64,000 nt of DNA from CAYQUC01 sp964514215 (GTDB lineage: Bacteria > Pseudomonadota > Gammaproteobacteria > UBA6429 > Thiohalophilaceae), in assembly GCA_964514215.1 (NCBI GenBank), contig CAZEPW010000006.1, positions 33,290 through 97,289 of the forward strand, in the 5' to 3' direction. The first letter of the stretch is position 1. Each line of letters begins with the position of its first letter. Positions 31,897 to 41,074 of the stretch are shown here, piece by piece. The translations under genes and the position numbers were made by a program. Under the pieces are notes generated by a model, which had not been told where the DNA came from, did no database searches, and saw nothing but the letters and a program-made list of their open reading frames with translations.

Positions 31897-32314
31897 TCAT
31901 TAGTGGTTGCTGTCCCCAAACTTAACGTAACTGGAACATCACTACGACATTAATATTTGCTGGTGTTGTAATTGTAGGTACAGTGGTCTCTATAATAGAG
32001 ATTAATTGTGTTGCAGTACCAATATTTCCTGCCGCATCAACGGCAGACCATGTAACAGTTGTAGTGCCAATATTAAAAGGGCCTACATTATCAGCTGTTG
32101 GTATTAATACTCCATCAATATCATCAGCAGCAGATCCAGTACCGAGAGTAACCGATGTCAAAATTGCTGTTGCTTCTATAGTTACAGCTGGAGGAGATGT
32201 TACAATAGGAGGGGTAATATCTGCAGCCAATACTAAATTAATAGGAAATACAAATAAATATAAAACGAAGACTGTATTAATCAAAAAATTATTTATATGA
32301 GTCAACATAATCAT
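31897..32314 (-). pseudogene. Relic of a secreted HYR-domain protein
   Basis: The minus-strand frame from ATG at 32314 has a signal peptide (FLINTVFVLYLFVFPINLVLA) and one HYR-type immunoglobulin-like repeat: ADITPPIVTSPPAVTIEATA, then GPFNIGTTTVTWSAVDAAGNIGTATQ. A second repeat begins TVPTITTPANINVVV, then the frame stops at 31922; the expected continuation VTLSLGTATTND is present in a different frame just downstream. A frameshift plus loss of the rest, where it abuts the next relic, shows that the gene is broken. HYR repeats are usually adhesive modules of exported proteins. Confidence 0.7.
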
Positions 32315-32673
32315 CCTTGCTTATCTGGGTTTAATTACTCAATATTTAAGTCATTACAAACCAAGCCAACTATCCTATGTAACATTTAATTTAAAAATAG
32401 TTTTAATGTTAAATAACCATACCCCAAACATTTTAAGAATACAAATTTTAACTTAATTCATAATTTTGTTAAATGACACTTGTTCATTTAGACTTTTCAA
32501 GCTTAAAATAACATCAAATAGAAATATCAGTTATAAATTTTATGTATGAAGTTTGTTTAATAATTATTAATAATGTTTTCTAAAATCCATGGCAAATTTT
32601 AAATTAAGCATTGATAATTTTCATGAGTATAAATTTATTTCTATATAAAATAATATTAATGTAAGCTATTAAC

Positions 32674-32718
32674 CTAAAGGTTTAAACTTTAGATTCCGGC
32701 TTAAAACGCTACCGGAAT
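32674..32718. repeat. REP-like palindromic pair
   Basis: CTAAAG...CTTTAG (arms 32674-32679 and 32687-32692) is followed directly by ATTCCGG (32693-32699) and CCGGAAT (32712-32718), a perfect 7-bp stem with a 12-nt loop. The layout AGATTCC...GGAATGAC resembles widespread REP-type palindromes of the form AGATTCCCG...CGGGAATGAC. Only one copy was noticed here, so the family assignment is tentative. Confidence 0.45.
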
Positions 32719-32792
32719 GACTGTTAGATGGAATTGTATTGGGTGCTACTTGATGATGTTATGATATTCAAAACCAAACAATAAAATAACAT

Positions 32793-32818
32793 ATAAAAAC
32801 ATTACAATAATTAATAAA
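32793..32818 (+). repeat. 26-bp direct repeat, copy 2 (upstream of ptsI)
   Basis: This is an exact copy of ptsH positions 30577-30602, located about 95 bases before the ptsI ATG, outside any gene. It may be the trace of a duplication that accompanied insertion or rearrangement between ptsH and ptsI. Confidence 0.85.
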
Positions 32819-32913
32819 ATAATCAAAAATAGCATATCAAACTGACTAAATTTATCAAAAACACAGTATTATTAACTATAATTTAAATATAATACATGTA
32901 GGCTAATCACAAA

Positions 32914-34659
32914 ATGACAATGCTTCTAAATGGTACAGGTGTTTCTAATGGCATCGCCATTGGTGAAGTAATTGTTCTGCAAAGTGATAAATTCAATATT
33001 ATTCAACATGCTATTCCATCAAATGAAATCGACCATGAAGTATCTCGCTATCGAGAAGCCATTTCACTAGCAAAAGAAAACCTACAAGATATACGTAAAC
33101 ATATTTCAAAATCAACTCCTGAAGATATTGCAGCATTTATCGATGCACATCTATTAATGCTTTATGATGCAACACTAGCAATAACACCAATCGAGATAAT
33201 TAAATCAAAATTATGTAATGCAGAATGGGCTCTAAAGCTCCAACGAGATAAATTAATAGATGTTTTTATGGATATGGAAGATCCTTACCTGCGAACCCGC
33301 AGTGAAGACATTGAACATGTTTCGAACTCCATTTTAGCATTATTATTAAAAGATGACTCATCTCAAACGTCACTATCCAATATACCAAACACCATTAACA
33401 AAATATTAATATCCAAAGATTTAACTCCTGCGGATACCGTACGCATACAACAACAGGGTTTTACAGGTTTCGTCATTGAAGCTGGTGGCCCTACTTCTCA
33501 TACTGCAATTTTAGCTCGAAGCTTAAAAATACCGGCCATTGTTGGTTTATCAAATGTACTACAGCTCATAAAAAACAATGAAAAAATTATTATCGATGGT
33601 ACTACCGGAATATTAATTACAACAGATTGTGAAAACTTAGTTTCATTTTATAAACAAAAAATTCAAGAATACCAACAATACCTAACATCATTACAAACCA
33701 ATCAAAATCGAGCCAGTGTCACCCAAGATGGAATTAAAATAATATTGCGTTCTAATATTGAACTTCCGAATGATATTCAAGGCGTAGTTGAATCTGGCGC
33801 AGAAGGCGTAGGTTTATATCGAACTGAATTTTTATTTATGAACCGCAACGATAACCCTAGCGAAAATGAGCAGTATCAGACATATACCAAAATCGCAAAA
33901 AACATCCAAGGACAAACTCTCACCATTAGAACACTCGACCTAGGAGCAGATAAACAAGTTGATGGCGCACAAAAAAACTTACCAAACACTACAAATCCGG
34001 CCCTAGGCTTAAGAGCCGTAAGGTTATGTTTAAAAGACCCTCAATTATTTACACCTCAACTACGCGCTATTTTAAGAGCATCAGCCGATTACAAACTACG
34101 TATACTGATACCGATGTTATCAAACATCCATGAACTCGATCAGGTATTAAATATAATTAATGATGTAAAAATTAGTTTAAACGCAAAAAACATTCGATAT
34201 GATCGAAACATTATGATTGGTGCAATGATTGAAGTACCCGCAGCAGCTTTGTCTGCTGAAATTTTTGCACAAAAATTAGATTTCTTGTCAATAGGCACCA
34301 ATGACTTAATTCAATACACACTCGCAGTCGATAGAATTGATGAAAGCGTAAATTACTTATACGATCCATTAAACCCTGCTGTGCTTCAGCTCATAAAAAT
34401 GACCATTGATGCGGGCAAAAAATATCAAATACCTGTTTCTATGTGTGGAGAAATGGCCGGAGATTTTCGCTACACCTGTTTATTACTCGGGATGGGCTTA
34501 AATGAGTTTAGCGTACATCCTAGCGCAATACCTGAAATAAAATACAAAATTCAACAGTGTAATTTAAAAAAAATCCAGACTCAGGTATCAAAAGTTTTAA
34601 ATTGCAATTCCATTCACCAGTATTACGATATTTTAGATAAACTCGACAAAATTTTCTAG
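32914..34659 (+). CDS. ptsI: Phosphoenolpyruvate-protein phosphotransferase (enzyme I)
   Basis: EI takes phosphate from PEP and passes it to HPr. The 581-residue product is full length: N-terminal domain (MTMLLNGTGVSNGIAIGEV), active-site His196 in GGPTSHTAILARSLKIPAIVG, then the PEP-binding TIM barrel with GVGLYRTEFLFM, TIRTLDLGADKQ, FLSIGTNDLIQYTLAVDR and the catalytic Cys in VSMCGEMAGD. It is the general (not Ntr, no GAF domain) type. With HPr and two EIIAs it would form a complete phosphorelay. Confidence 0.97.
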   Translation: MTMLLNGTGVSNGIAIGEVIVLQSDKFNIIQHAIPSNEIDHEVSRYREAISLAKENLQDIRKHISKSTPEDIAAFIDAHLLMLYDATLAITPIEIIKSKLCNAEWALKLQRDKLIDVFMDMEDPYLRTRSEDIEHVSNSILALLLKDDSSQTSLSNIPNTINKILISKDLTPADTVRIQQQGFTGFVIEAGGPTSHTAILARSLKIPAIVGLSNVLQLIKNNEKIIIDGTTGILITTDCENLVSFYKQKIQEYQQYLTSLQTNQNRASVTQDGIKIILRSNIELPNDIQGVVESGAEGVGLYRTEFLFMNRNDNPSENEQYQTYTKIAKNIQGQTLTIRTLDLGADKQVDGAQKNLPNTTNPALGLRAVRLCLKDPQLFTPQLRAILRASADYKLRILIPMLSNIHELDQVLNIINDVKISLNAKNIRYDRNIMIGAMIEVPAAALSAEIFAQKLDFLSIGTNDLIQYTLAVDRIDESVNYLYDPLNPAVLQLIKMTIDAGKKYQIPVSMCGEMAGDFRYTCLLLGMGLNEFSVHPSAIPEIKYKIQQCNLKKIQTQVSKVLNCNSIHQYYDILDKLDKIF

Positions 34660-34922
34660 ATTTATTAATCCTTACTAATAAATATAACGAAATTACAAGC
34701 TCTCTCGAACCTGAGTATCGATTGAATTGTTTATATCTTGCTAAAATTACACTATAATTTCACTAAGTTGAATATTGAGCAACATTAAGGCTTTTTAATA
34801 ATATATCCTAAACAAGCCCTGTAATATTAACACATTTGAATTAACAGACTAATACACATTAGTCATGTCACTTTTATCGAATCTTCTCAAAGTTGATTCC
34901 ATTTAGAATTAGAGCTTTCCGT

Positions 34923-36266
34923 ATGCCTGAACAATCAATCAATTCGTTAAACCAATTAACTTATGCATTACTTGCTAATGATTACGAGCATGTCTCGCGC
35001 ATCTTACAAAAACTTCATCCTGCCGAAATAGCACATATTTTTGAAGCACTAACCACCTCTCAGCGAGAAACTGCTTGGCCTTATGTTGCTCCAGAACAGG
35101 AAGGCGAAATCTTACTGCACTTAAACGATGAAGTTAGAAGCAGTTTGATTGATAACATGGACAGCAATCAATTAATAGCCGCAACTGAAACACTTAAAAC
35201 CGATGAATTAGCCGACATCCTACCCGAGATGCCTCAAGAAGTAATAAATGAATTACTCATGAGCATGGAACATCAAGAACGAACTTTATTAGAATCGGTT
35301 CTATTATATGATGAAAATACCGCTGGTGGATTAATGGATTTAAACACCGTTGTGGTTCGAGCTGACATAACTCTAGATGTTGTTTCGCGCTATTTAAGAC
35401 TGCGAAATGAACTGCCAAGTGGCACCGATAATTTATTTGTCGTTAATCGAAATGGTACCTATCTTGGAATGTTGTCATTAATTGATCTATTAACAAATCA
35501 AGCAAACCTCGAAGTATCTGATTTAATTAAAACCGATGTTGAAGCCATGCCCGCATCAATGCCGGCAAAAGAGGTGGCATTAAAATTTGAACAACTGGAT
35601 TTAATTTCAGCTCCCGTTGTTGATGATAATAATAAATTAGTGGGGCGAATCACTATTGACGATATAGTTGACGTTATTCGCGATGAATCGGATCATTCAT
35701 TTATGAGTATGGCTGGATTAAATGAAGAGCATGATATGTTTGCGCCAGTATTAACCAGCACTCGAAAACGCACACTGTGGTTAGGAATTAATTTACTAAC
35801 TGCCTTTTTAGCCTCCTGGGTAATTGGACACTTTAGCATTGCACTAGAAAAAATTGTTGCTCTTGCTATATTAATGCCCATCGTAGCAAGCATGGGTGGC
35901 ATAGCAGGAAGCCAAACCCTCACTCTGGTAATACGCGGTATCGCTTTAGGACAAGTTAGTGAAATTAACTCTAAACGTTTATTACAAAAAGAACTTTTAG
36001 TTGGAATTTCTAATGGAGTCATTTGGTCAATCGTTGTTGCCATTATTGTTGGTGCTTGGTTTGATTTTCCAGAACTAAGCTTAATTATTGCATTTGCCAT
36101 GATGATTACATTATTTTTTGCAGCTGCGGCTGGAGCGCTAATACCAATAACCTTAAACAAAATAGGAGCCGATCCCGCATTGGCTGGTGGTGTGTTATTA
36201 ACAACAATTACCGATATAGTTGGATTTTTAACATTTTTAGGGCTCGCGACATTATATTTAATATAG
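34923..36266 (+). CDS. mgtE: Magnesium transporter MgtE
   Basis: MgtE is an Mg2+ channel gated by cytoplasmic Mg2+. Domains in order: N-terminal helical superspiral (about 10-125, HPAEIAHIFEALTT, DELADILPEMP), two CBS domains (about 130-250), a plug helix, and five membrane helices (about 275-447) with PIVASMGGIAGSQTLTLVIRG and the ion-pore region GADPALAGGVLLTTITDIVGF. I use the ATG at 34923 (447 residues); an in-frame TTG at 34893 would add ten residues. A -10-like TATAAT lies in the 260-base gap upstream. Gene order ptsI-mgtE matches relatives. Confidence 0.95.
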   Translation: MPEQSINSLNQLTYALLANDYEHVSRILQKLHPAEIAHIFEALTTSQRETAWPYVAPEQEGEILLHLNDEVRSSLIDNMDSNQLIAATETLKTDELADILPEMPQEVINELLMSMEHQERTLLESVLLYDENTAGGLMDLNTVVVRADITLDVVSRYLRLRNELPSGTDNLFVVNRNGTYLGMLSLIDLLTNQANLEVSDLIKTDVEAMPASMPAKEVALKFEQLDLISAPVVDDNNKLVGRITIDDIVDVIRDESDHSFMSMAGLNEEHDMFAPVLTSTRKRTLWLGINLLTAFLASWVIGHFSIALEKIVALAILMPIVASMGGIAGSQTLTLVIRGIALGQVSEINSKRLLQKELLVGISNGVIWSIVVAIIVGAWFDFPELSLIIAFAMMITLFFAAAAGALIPITLNKIGADPALAGGVLLTTITDIVGFLTFLGLATLYLI

Positions 36267-36339
36267 AATGTTATTCACATTCAGAACCTAAATTAAAATT
36301 ATCAGCTCACAGCATTATTTTGCTTACATAGCTCTGAAA

Positions 36340-37710
36340 TTAACTACCAGCAATTTGCATTTGTTCAATCAATATAGAGCCACATTGAATATTACCTCGA
36401 ACATCGACATCATTTGCAATATTAATGATATTTGAAAACATATCCCGAAGATTTCCTGCTACGGTTATTTCTTCAACAGGATATTGTATCTCACCATTAT
36501 CAACCCAAAAACCTGCCGCACCACGTGAATAATCACCATTAACCATATTAATACCTTGCCCCATCAATTCAGTAATGTATAACCCTGACCCCATCGTTTG
36601 TAATAACTGTGTTAAATTAATATCTTCTAATTTATTTTGTATTCGAATGTTTCGAACACCACCGGCATTTGCTGTAGTCTGCATCCCCAGTTTACGAGCT
36701 GAATAACTACTCAAGATATAATTTTGAACAACTCCATCCACAATCCACTGATTAGCTCGAGTTGCAACACCTTCACTATCAAAAGCCGCGCTACCTAAAC
36801 CTTTAATTAAATGTGGTGACTCAGCTATCGATAAAAATTCAGGAAATATTGTCGTGTTCAAACTGTTTAATAAAAATGTAGCATCCCGATACAATAAAGA
36901 ACCATTAATAGCCCTAAGAAAATGACTGATTAAACCACTAGCGACCTCAGAGCTATAAATAACAGGAGATTGAATCGTATTAATTTTTCGACTTCCAAGT
37001 CGCGCGATAGTACGTTCAGCAACTTTTTGAGCAATTATCGAGTTACTTTCAAGTTGCTGCGCATCTCGAGCAACCGAATACCAATAGTCACGTTGCATGC
37101 CATTATCACTTTCAGCAATTAATGCACACGTTATACTGTGTCTCGAACTTGGATAGGTCCCCATAAAACCGTGGCTATTACCATAAAATCGTAATCCGGT
37201 ATGGCTATTCACCGTAGCGCCTTCCGAATTAGTTATACGAGGATCAAAATCTCTAGCGAGAGTCTCACAATCAGTGGCTATCTCAATCGCCCGCTCGGCA
37301 CTAATATCCCAAGGATGATAAAGATCCAAATCAGGAATTTCTGTTGCCATTAAGGATTTATCTGCAAGACCTGTAAATTCATCTTCTGAGGTATAACGTG
37401 CTATATCACAGGCCGCCTTTACAGTATCGATAATTGCTTGTTCGGAATAATCCGTCGTGCTTGCCGAGCCTTTGCGTTTATCAAAATATACCGTAACACC
37501 GATGCCTTTATCGCGATTGTGCTCAATTGTCTCAACCTCTCCCAAACGAACCGTTACCGAAAGACCTGATTCAACATTAGCGCCAGCTTCTGCCTGTGTC
37601 GCACCATTTTTCTTTGCATGGTGTAATATGAGATCAATAATTTGTTTTAATCGTTCTCCGTCTGGTAATTTATTTTCGGAGAATACTGTTTTAGCAAGTG
37701 AACTTGGCAT
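36340..37710 (-). CDS. pmbA: Metalloprotease subunit PmbA (TldE)
   Basis: PmbA/TldE pairs with TldD to form a protease that processes peptides such as microcin B17 and CcdA; TldE is the non-catalytic partner. The 456-residue product shows GVTVYFDKRKGSASTTD, the SPVIYSSEVASGLISHFLRAINGSLLYRDATFL segment and GAAGFWVDNGEIQYPVEEITVAGNL at the C-terminus. It lacks the HExxxH motif, as expected for the E subunit. It is divergent from darP and in the same neighbourhood as tldD. Confidence 0.96.
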   Translation of the reverse strand: MPSSLAKTVFSENKLPDGERLKQIIDLILHHAKKNGATQAEAGANVESGLSVTVRLGEVETIEHNRDKGIGVTVYFDKRKGSASTTDYSEQAIIDTVKAACDIARYTSEDEFTGLADKSLMATEIPDLDLYHPWDISAERAIEIATDCETLARDFDPRITNSEGATVNSHTGLRFYGNSHGFMGTYPSSRHSITCALIAESDNGMQRDYWYSVARDAQQLESNSIIAQKVAERTIARLGSRKINTIQSPVIYSSEVASGLISHFLRAINGSLLYRDATFLLNSLNTTIFPEFLSIAESPHLIKGLGSAAFDSEGVATRANQWIVDGVVQNYILSSYSARKLGMQTTANAGGVRNIRIQNKLEDINLTQLLQTMGSGLYITELMGQGINMVNGDYSRGAAGFWVDNGEIQYPVEEITVAGNLRDMFSNIINIANDVDVRGNIQCGSILIEQMQIAGS

Positions 37711-37814
37711 GAAAGTCTCGTATAATTATAATTGTAAATATCTTATTTTACGTGTGTATCGAATAAGATTCAAATATTCTCTAATACTATATTACGCTAA
37801 ACTAGAGCCTCACT

Positions 37815-38348
37815 ATGGACGAAACTCAACAAGATAAACCCAGCAAATCGCAATTAAAAAGAGATGCTGAAAATTTGCAAAAACTCGGTAGTGATTTAGT
37901 CAATTTACCAATCAGTGTATTAAACAAATTTCCTCTTCCCGAGGATTTATTTGATGCAATTAAACTCGCCCAGTCAATAAAAAAAAATGGTGCTTTAAAA
38001 CGTCAATTACAATTCATTGGAAAATTAATGCGTCAAATTGATACTCAAAATATAAAAGAAATGTATGACAATTATTATTTAAAACAAAATCAAAGCAAAA
38101 AAGATTTTCATATCTACGAAAACTGGCGTGATCGATTTTTAAATAGTGACACTACAGTTTTTGACGAATTTATAACTGCTTACCCAAATACAGATCGCCA
38201 ACAATTGCACCAATTACAGCGGCATGCTATTAATGAAAAAAAACAACAAAAAACGCCTAAGAATGCTCGACTACTCTATAGTTTTATAAAGACTATTATA
38301 GAACAAAACAATAGCAGTGAAACAGATTCAATAACAAACATGCAATAA
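37815..38348 (+). CDS. darP: Ribosome-associated protein DarP (YjgA)
   Basis: DarP associates with late 50S assembly intermediates. The 177-residue, highly charged and helical product fits the family: KPSKSQLKRDAENLQKLGSDLVNLP, LPEDLFDAIKLAQSIKKNGALKRQLQFIGKLMRQID, and WRDRFLNSDTTVFDEFITAYPNTDRQQLHQLQRHA. It lies between pmbA (divergent) and tldD (convergent), the order seen in Pseudomonas. Confidence 0.95.
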   Translation: MDETQQDKPSKSQLKRDAENLQKLGSDLVNLPISVLNKFPLPEDLFDAIKLAQSIKKNGALKRQLQFIGKLMRQIDTQNIKEMYDNYYLKQNQSKKDFHIYENWRDRFLNSDTTVFDEFITAYPNTDRQQLHQLQRHAINEKKQQKTPKNARLLYSFIKTIIEQNNSSETDSITNMQ

Positions 38349-38363
38349 CCGCAATTTTAATTT

Positions 38364-39803
38364 TTACTGAACTCCACCCACCGTTAATTTATCAATTTTT
38401 AATGTAGGTTGCCCAACACCAACGGCGACACTCTGACCTTCTTTGCCACAAACACCAACACCACTATCAAGCTCAAGATCATTACCAACCATCGAAACAT
38501 AATTTAATATTTCAGGGCCATTGCCAATTAAAGTAGCACCCTTAACAGGAGCAGTTACCTTGCCATTTTCAATCAAATAAGCTTCGCTTGCAGAAAAAAC
38601 AAACTTACCAGAAGTAATATCAACTTGTCCACCACCAAAATTAACCGCATAAATACCTTTATCAACTGAGGCCAGTATTTCATTAGGATCATCTTTTCCA
38701 GCCAACATATAAGTATTTGTCATACGAGGCATCGGCAAATGCGCATAAGACTCCCTACGCCCATTTCCAGTAGGAGCTGACTTCATCAATTTAGCATTTA
38801 ATTTATCTTGCATATAAGCCTTTAAAATACCATTTTCAATTAAAACAGTATTTTGTGTTGATATTCCTTCATCATCAATGTTAAGCGATCCACGTCTATT
38901 TTCAAGAGAACCATTATCAACAATAGTACATAATTCTGAGGCAACTTTTTCACCAATCATTCCAGAAAATGCAGAACTTCCTTTTCGATTAAAATCAGCT
39001 TCAAGACCATGACCAATGGCTTCATGTAACAAAACACCAGGCCAACCGGGACCTAAAACCACAACCATTTCTCCCGCAGGCGCATCAATGGCCTCTAAAT
39101 TTACCAACGCTTGTCGAACAGCCTCTCGCGCATAACCAATAGCACGTTCATTGGTAAAATAACTATAATCAACTCGACCGCCACCACCAGAACTACCCTG
39201 TTCTCGACGGCCCTTTGATTCAACAATGACACTAACACTTAAACGTACTAACGGTCGAATATCAGAATTAAACGTACCATCAGAAGCCGCCACTAAAACA
39301 ACTTCATGAACACCAGATAAACTCACAGAAACCTGCGTTATTCGGGGATCCATTTTTCGAACTTCTCTATCAATCATATTTAACAAATCAACCTTGTCAT
39401 TCGAATGTAAGGATTGAAGAGGGTTATTCTGAACATATAGATTATTTTGAGCCTGAGATTTCCAGGATTGAACTGAACCCTGCTGCCCTCTTGAGGATAT
39501 TGCTTTTGCTGCATTTGCAGCATGCGTTAATGCTGGTAATACAATTTCATCAGAATAAGCAAAGCCGGTTTTTTCACCACTAACAGCTCTAATACCAACC
39601 CCCTGATCGATGTTAAAACTACCTTCTTTAATAATACTATCTTCTAACATCCATGACTCATGCTGTGAAGACTGACAATATATATCCGCACTATCGATCG
39701 AATTTTGCATTATTAAATCTAAAGTTGATTGCAAATCATTGTGTGTTAAACCAGTCGGTTCAAGCAATAATTGACTAACATGTTCTACTGAATTAGATAC
39801 CAT
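38364..39803 (-). CDS. tldD: Metalloprotease TldD
   Basis: TldD is the catalytic zinc subunit of the TldD/TldE protease. The 479-residue protein contains the HExxxH motif in [22 protein letters not shown], along with [18 protein letters not shown] and [22 protein letters not shown]-terminal segments. Length is typical. It overlaps closely with the nitrilase gene upstream (1-nt gap) and is the end of the long minus-strand run that begins near leuS. Confidence 0.96.
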   Translation of the reverse strand: MVSNSVEHVSQLLLEPTGLTHNDLQSTLDLIMQNSIDSADIYCQSSQHESWMLEDSIIKEGSFNIDQGVGIRAVSGEKTGFAYSDEIVLPALTHAANAAKAISSRGQQGSVQSWKSQAQNNLYVQNNPLQSLHSNDKVDLLNMIDREVRKMDPRITQVSVSLSGVHEVVLVAASDGTFNSDIRPLVRLSVSVIVESKGRREQGSSGGGGRVDYSYFTNERAIGYAREAVRQALVNLEAIDAPAGEMVVVLGPGWPGVLLHEAIGHGLEADFNRKGSSAFSGMIGEKVASELCTIVDNGSLENRRGSLNIDDEGISTQNTVLIENGILKAYMQDKLNAKLMKSAPTGNGRRESYAHLPMPRMTNTYMLAGKDDPNEILASVDKGIYAVNFGGGQVDITSGKFVFSASEAYLIENGKVTAPVKGATLIGNGPEILNYVSMVGNDLELDSGVGVCGKEGQSVAVGVGQPTLKIDKLTVGGVQ

Positions 39804-39804
39804 T

Positions 39805-40632
39805 TTAAACCTTTAATTTTCTATGTTGTAATGCAGGAAATATTTTACGTATATTTTTAACTTTATTTAAATCAATCTCAGAAATAACAAAACCAGAACC
39901 ACTGGAAAGTTCATCTAAAATAACACCCCATGGATCGATAATCATACTATGCCCATGCGTCTCTCGTCCATTAACATGAAAACCACCTTGAGCAGAAGCA
40001 GCAACAAAACTCAGGTTTTCAATTGCTCTTGATTTTAATAATGATTCCCAATGTGCTTTACCAGTTATTGCAGTAAATGCTGATGGCACAACAAAAATAT
40101 CAACATTGAGCTCACTCAAGCGCCGAAATAATTCGGGAAACCTTAGATCATAACAAATAGCAATACCCATACGACCTACCGGTGAATCAATCACACATAA
40201 GTCAGTTCCAGGCTCTATCGTTTCAGACTCTCGATAAGTATCGTTACTTTCAGGGACATCAACATCATACAGATGTATTTTGTCATAACGCCCCACAACT
40301 ATCCCTTCATTATTATAAACTAAACAAGTTGCTCTAATTAAATTTTTATTATCAGTTAATATTGGGAGCGTTCCAGCTACAATCCAAATATTTAATTCGA
40401 TGGCTAACTGAGCTAAAAAATCTTGAATTTGCCCCGATCCAAAAATTTCACGAATTAAAACTTTATCTTGCTCCGTCATACCCATTATTGCAAAATTTTC
40501 AGGTAATACAACTAATCCAGCACCATTTCGAACACTAGCTTGAATTAATCGTTTCGCTTCAATCAAATTTGAAGATACATTTGAACCCGATGCCATTTGA
40601 ATAGCCGCAATTTTAGTCATATAAATTTTCAA
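39805..40632 (-). CDS. Carbon-nitrogen hydrolase (nitrilase/omega-amidase family)
   Basis: The 275-residue product is a nitrilase-superfamily amidase of the Nit1/YbeM-like type, related proteins acting as deaminated-glutathione amidases. The triad is complete: Glu in [10 protein letters not shown], Lys in [12 protein letters not shown], Cys in [17 protein letters not shown]. Start is ATG at 40632; [13 protein letters not shown] suggests the fifth codon (also ATG) as an alternative. It is placed between tldD and yhdP, as in Pseudomonas. The substrate is inferred from family only. Confidence 0.9.
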   Translation of the reverse strand: MKIYMTKIAAIQMASGSNVSSNLIEAKRLIQASVRNGAGLVVLPENFAIMGMTEQDKVLIREIFGSGQIQDFLAQLAIELNIWIVAGTLPILTDNKNLIRATCLVYNNEGIVVGRYDKIHLYDVDVPESNDTYRESETIEPGTDLCVIDSPVGRMGIAICYDLRFPELFRRLSELNVDIFVVPSAFTAITGKAHWESLLKSRAIENLSFVAASAQGGFHVNGRETHGHSMIIDPWGVILDELSSGSGFVISEIDLNKVKNIRKIFPALQHRKLKV

Positions 40633-40656
40633 CCCAAACTTACAATTATTTTAAAA

Positions 40657-41040
40657 TTATTTATTACTTATACTAGCAGATTTGGGATGTGGTAAAATTT
40701 CCAAATCAATTTGCTTTGTATCAGAACTACCCGGAGCTAAATTAATTTTAGAACCCGAAAGACCTAATGATATTAACCAACCTCGTAATTCTACAGCCCA
40801 TAAAGATCCATCATCACCACCAGGATGGTGAATCACCAAAAAATTATTTTTGTTCGATTGCAGAACCAACATAACTTCAACAATAGCGGGCATTTTTAAT
40901 ATAGCACTTGCGGTACGTGGTGCTGCCCACTGTTCAGATGATATATGAAATTTATTCTCATTTGCGTAAGCCAATGATATTAATAACGATAAAATACTAT
41001 TTAAAACAACAACTCTAAAAATTATAGCGCGATATATCAA
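40657..41040 (-). CDS. Conserved secreted protein of unknown function
   Basis: The 127-residue product has a signal peptide ending near AYA-NENK, then SEQWAAPRTASAILKMPAIVEVMLVL, HHPGGDDGSLWAVELRGWLISLGLSGSKINLAPGSSD. The GGDxGxLWAxELRxWLxxLG pattern resembles small periplasmic proteins that I have seen beside yhdP/tldD in other gammaproteobacteria and looks like a fragment of an OmpA-like peptidoglycan-associated fold, but I do not recognise a named family. Gaps of 24 and 34 nt to its neighbours imply co-transcription. Confidence 0.75.
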   Translation of the reverse strand: MIYRAIIFRVVVLNSILSLLISLAYANENKFHISSEQWAAPRTASAILKMPAIVEVMLVLQSNKNNFLVIHHPGGDDGSLWAVELRGWLISLGLSGSKINLAPGSSDTKQIDLEILPHPKSASISNK

Positions 41041-41074
41041 CTATACATCTCCTACTTTTAACTTATCATTTTTT

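Larger units (their letters stand above)
32315..32913. other. AT-rich intergenic region before ptsI
   Basis: No coding frame can be supported in these 600 bases. Two adjoining hairpins (32674-32718) and copy 2 of the 26-bp repeat (32793-32818) lie here; the rest is unstructured AT-rich DNA. The ptsI promoter is presumably in the last 100 bases but no clear pair of elements was found. Confidence 0.6.

Noticed and set aside
36340..39803. Duplicate tldD-like genes (pmbA and tldD) considered as a recent tandem duplication
   Set aside because: They are the ancient, widely conserved TldE/TldD partners; only TldD carries HExxxH, and they are well diverged.
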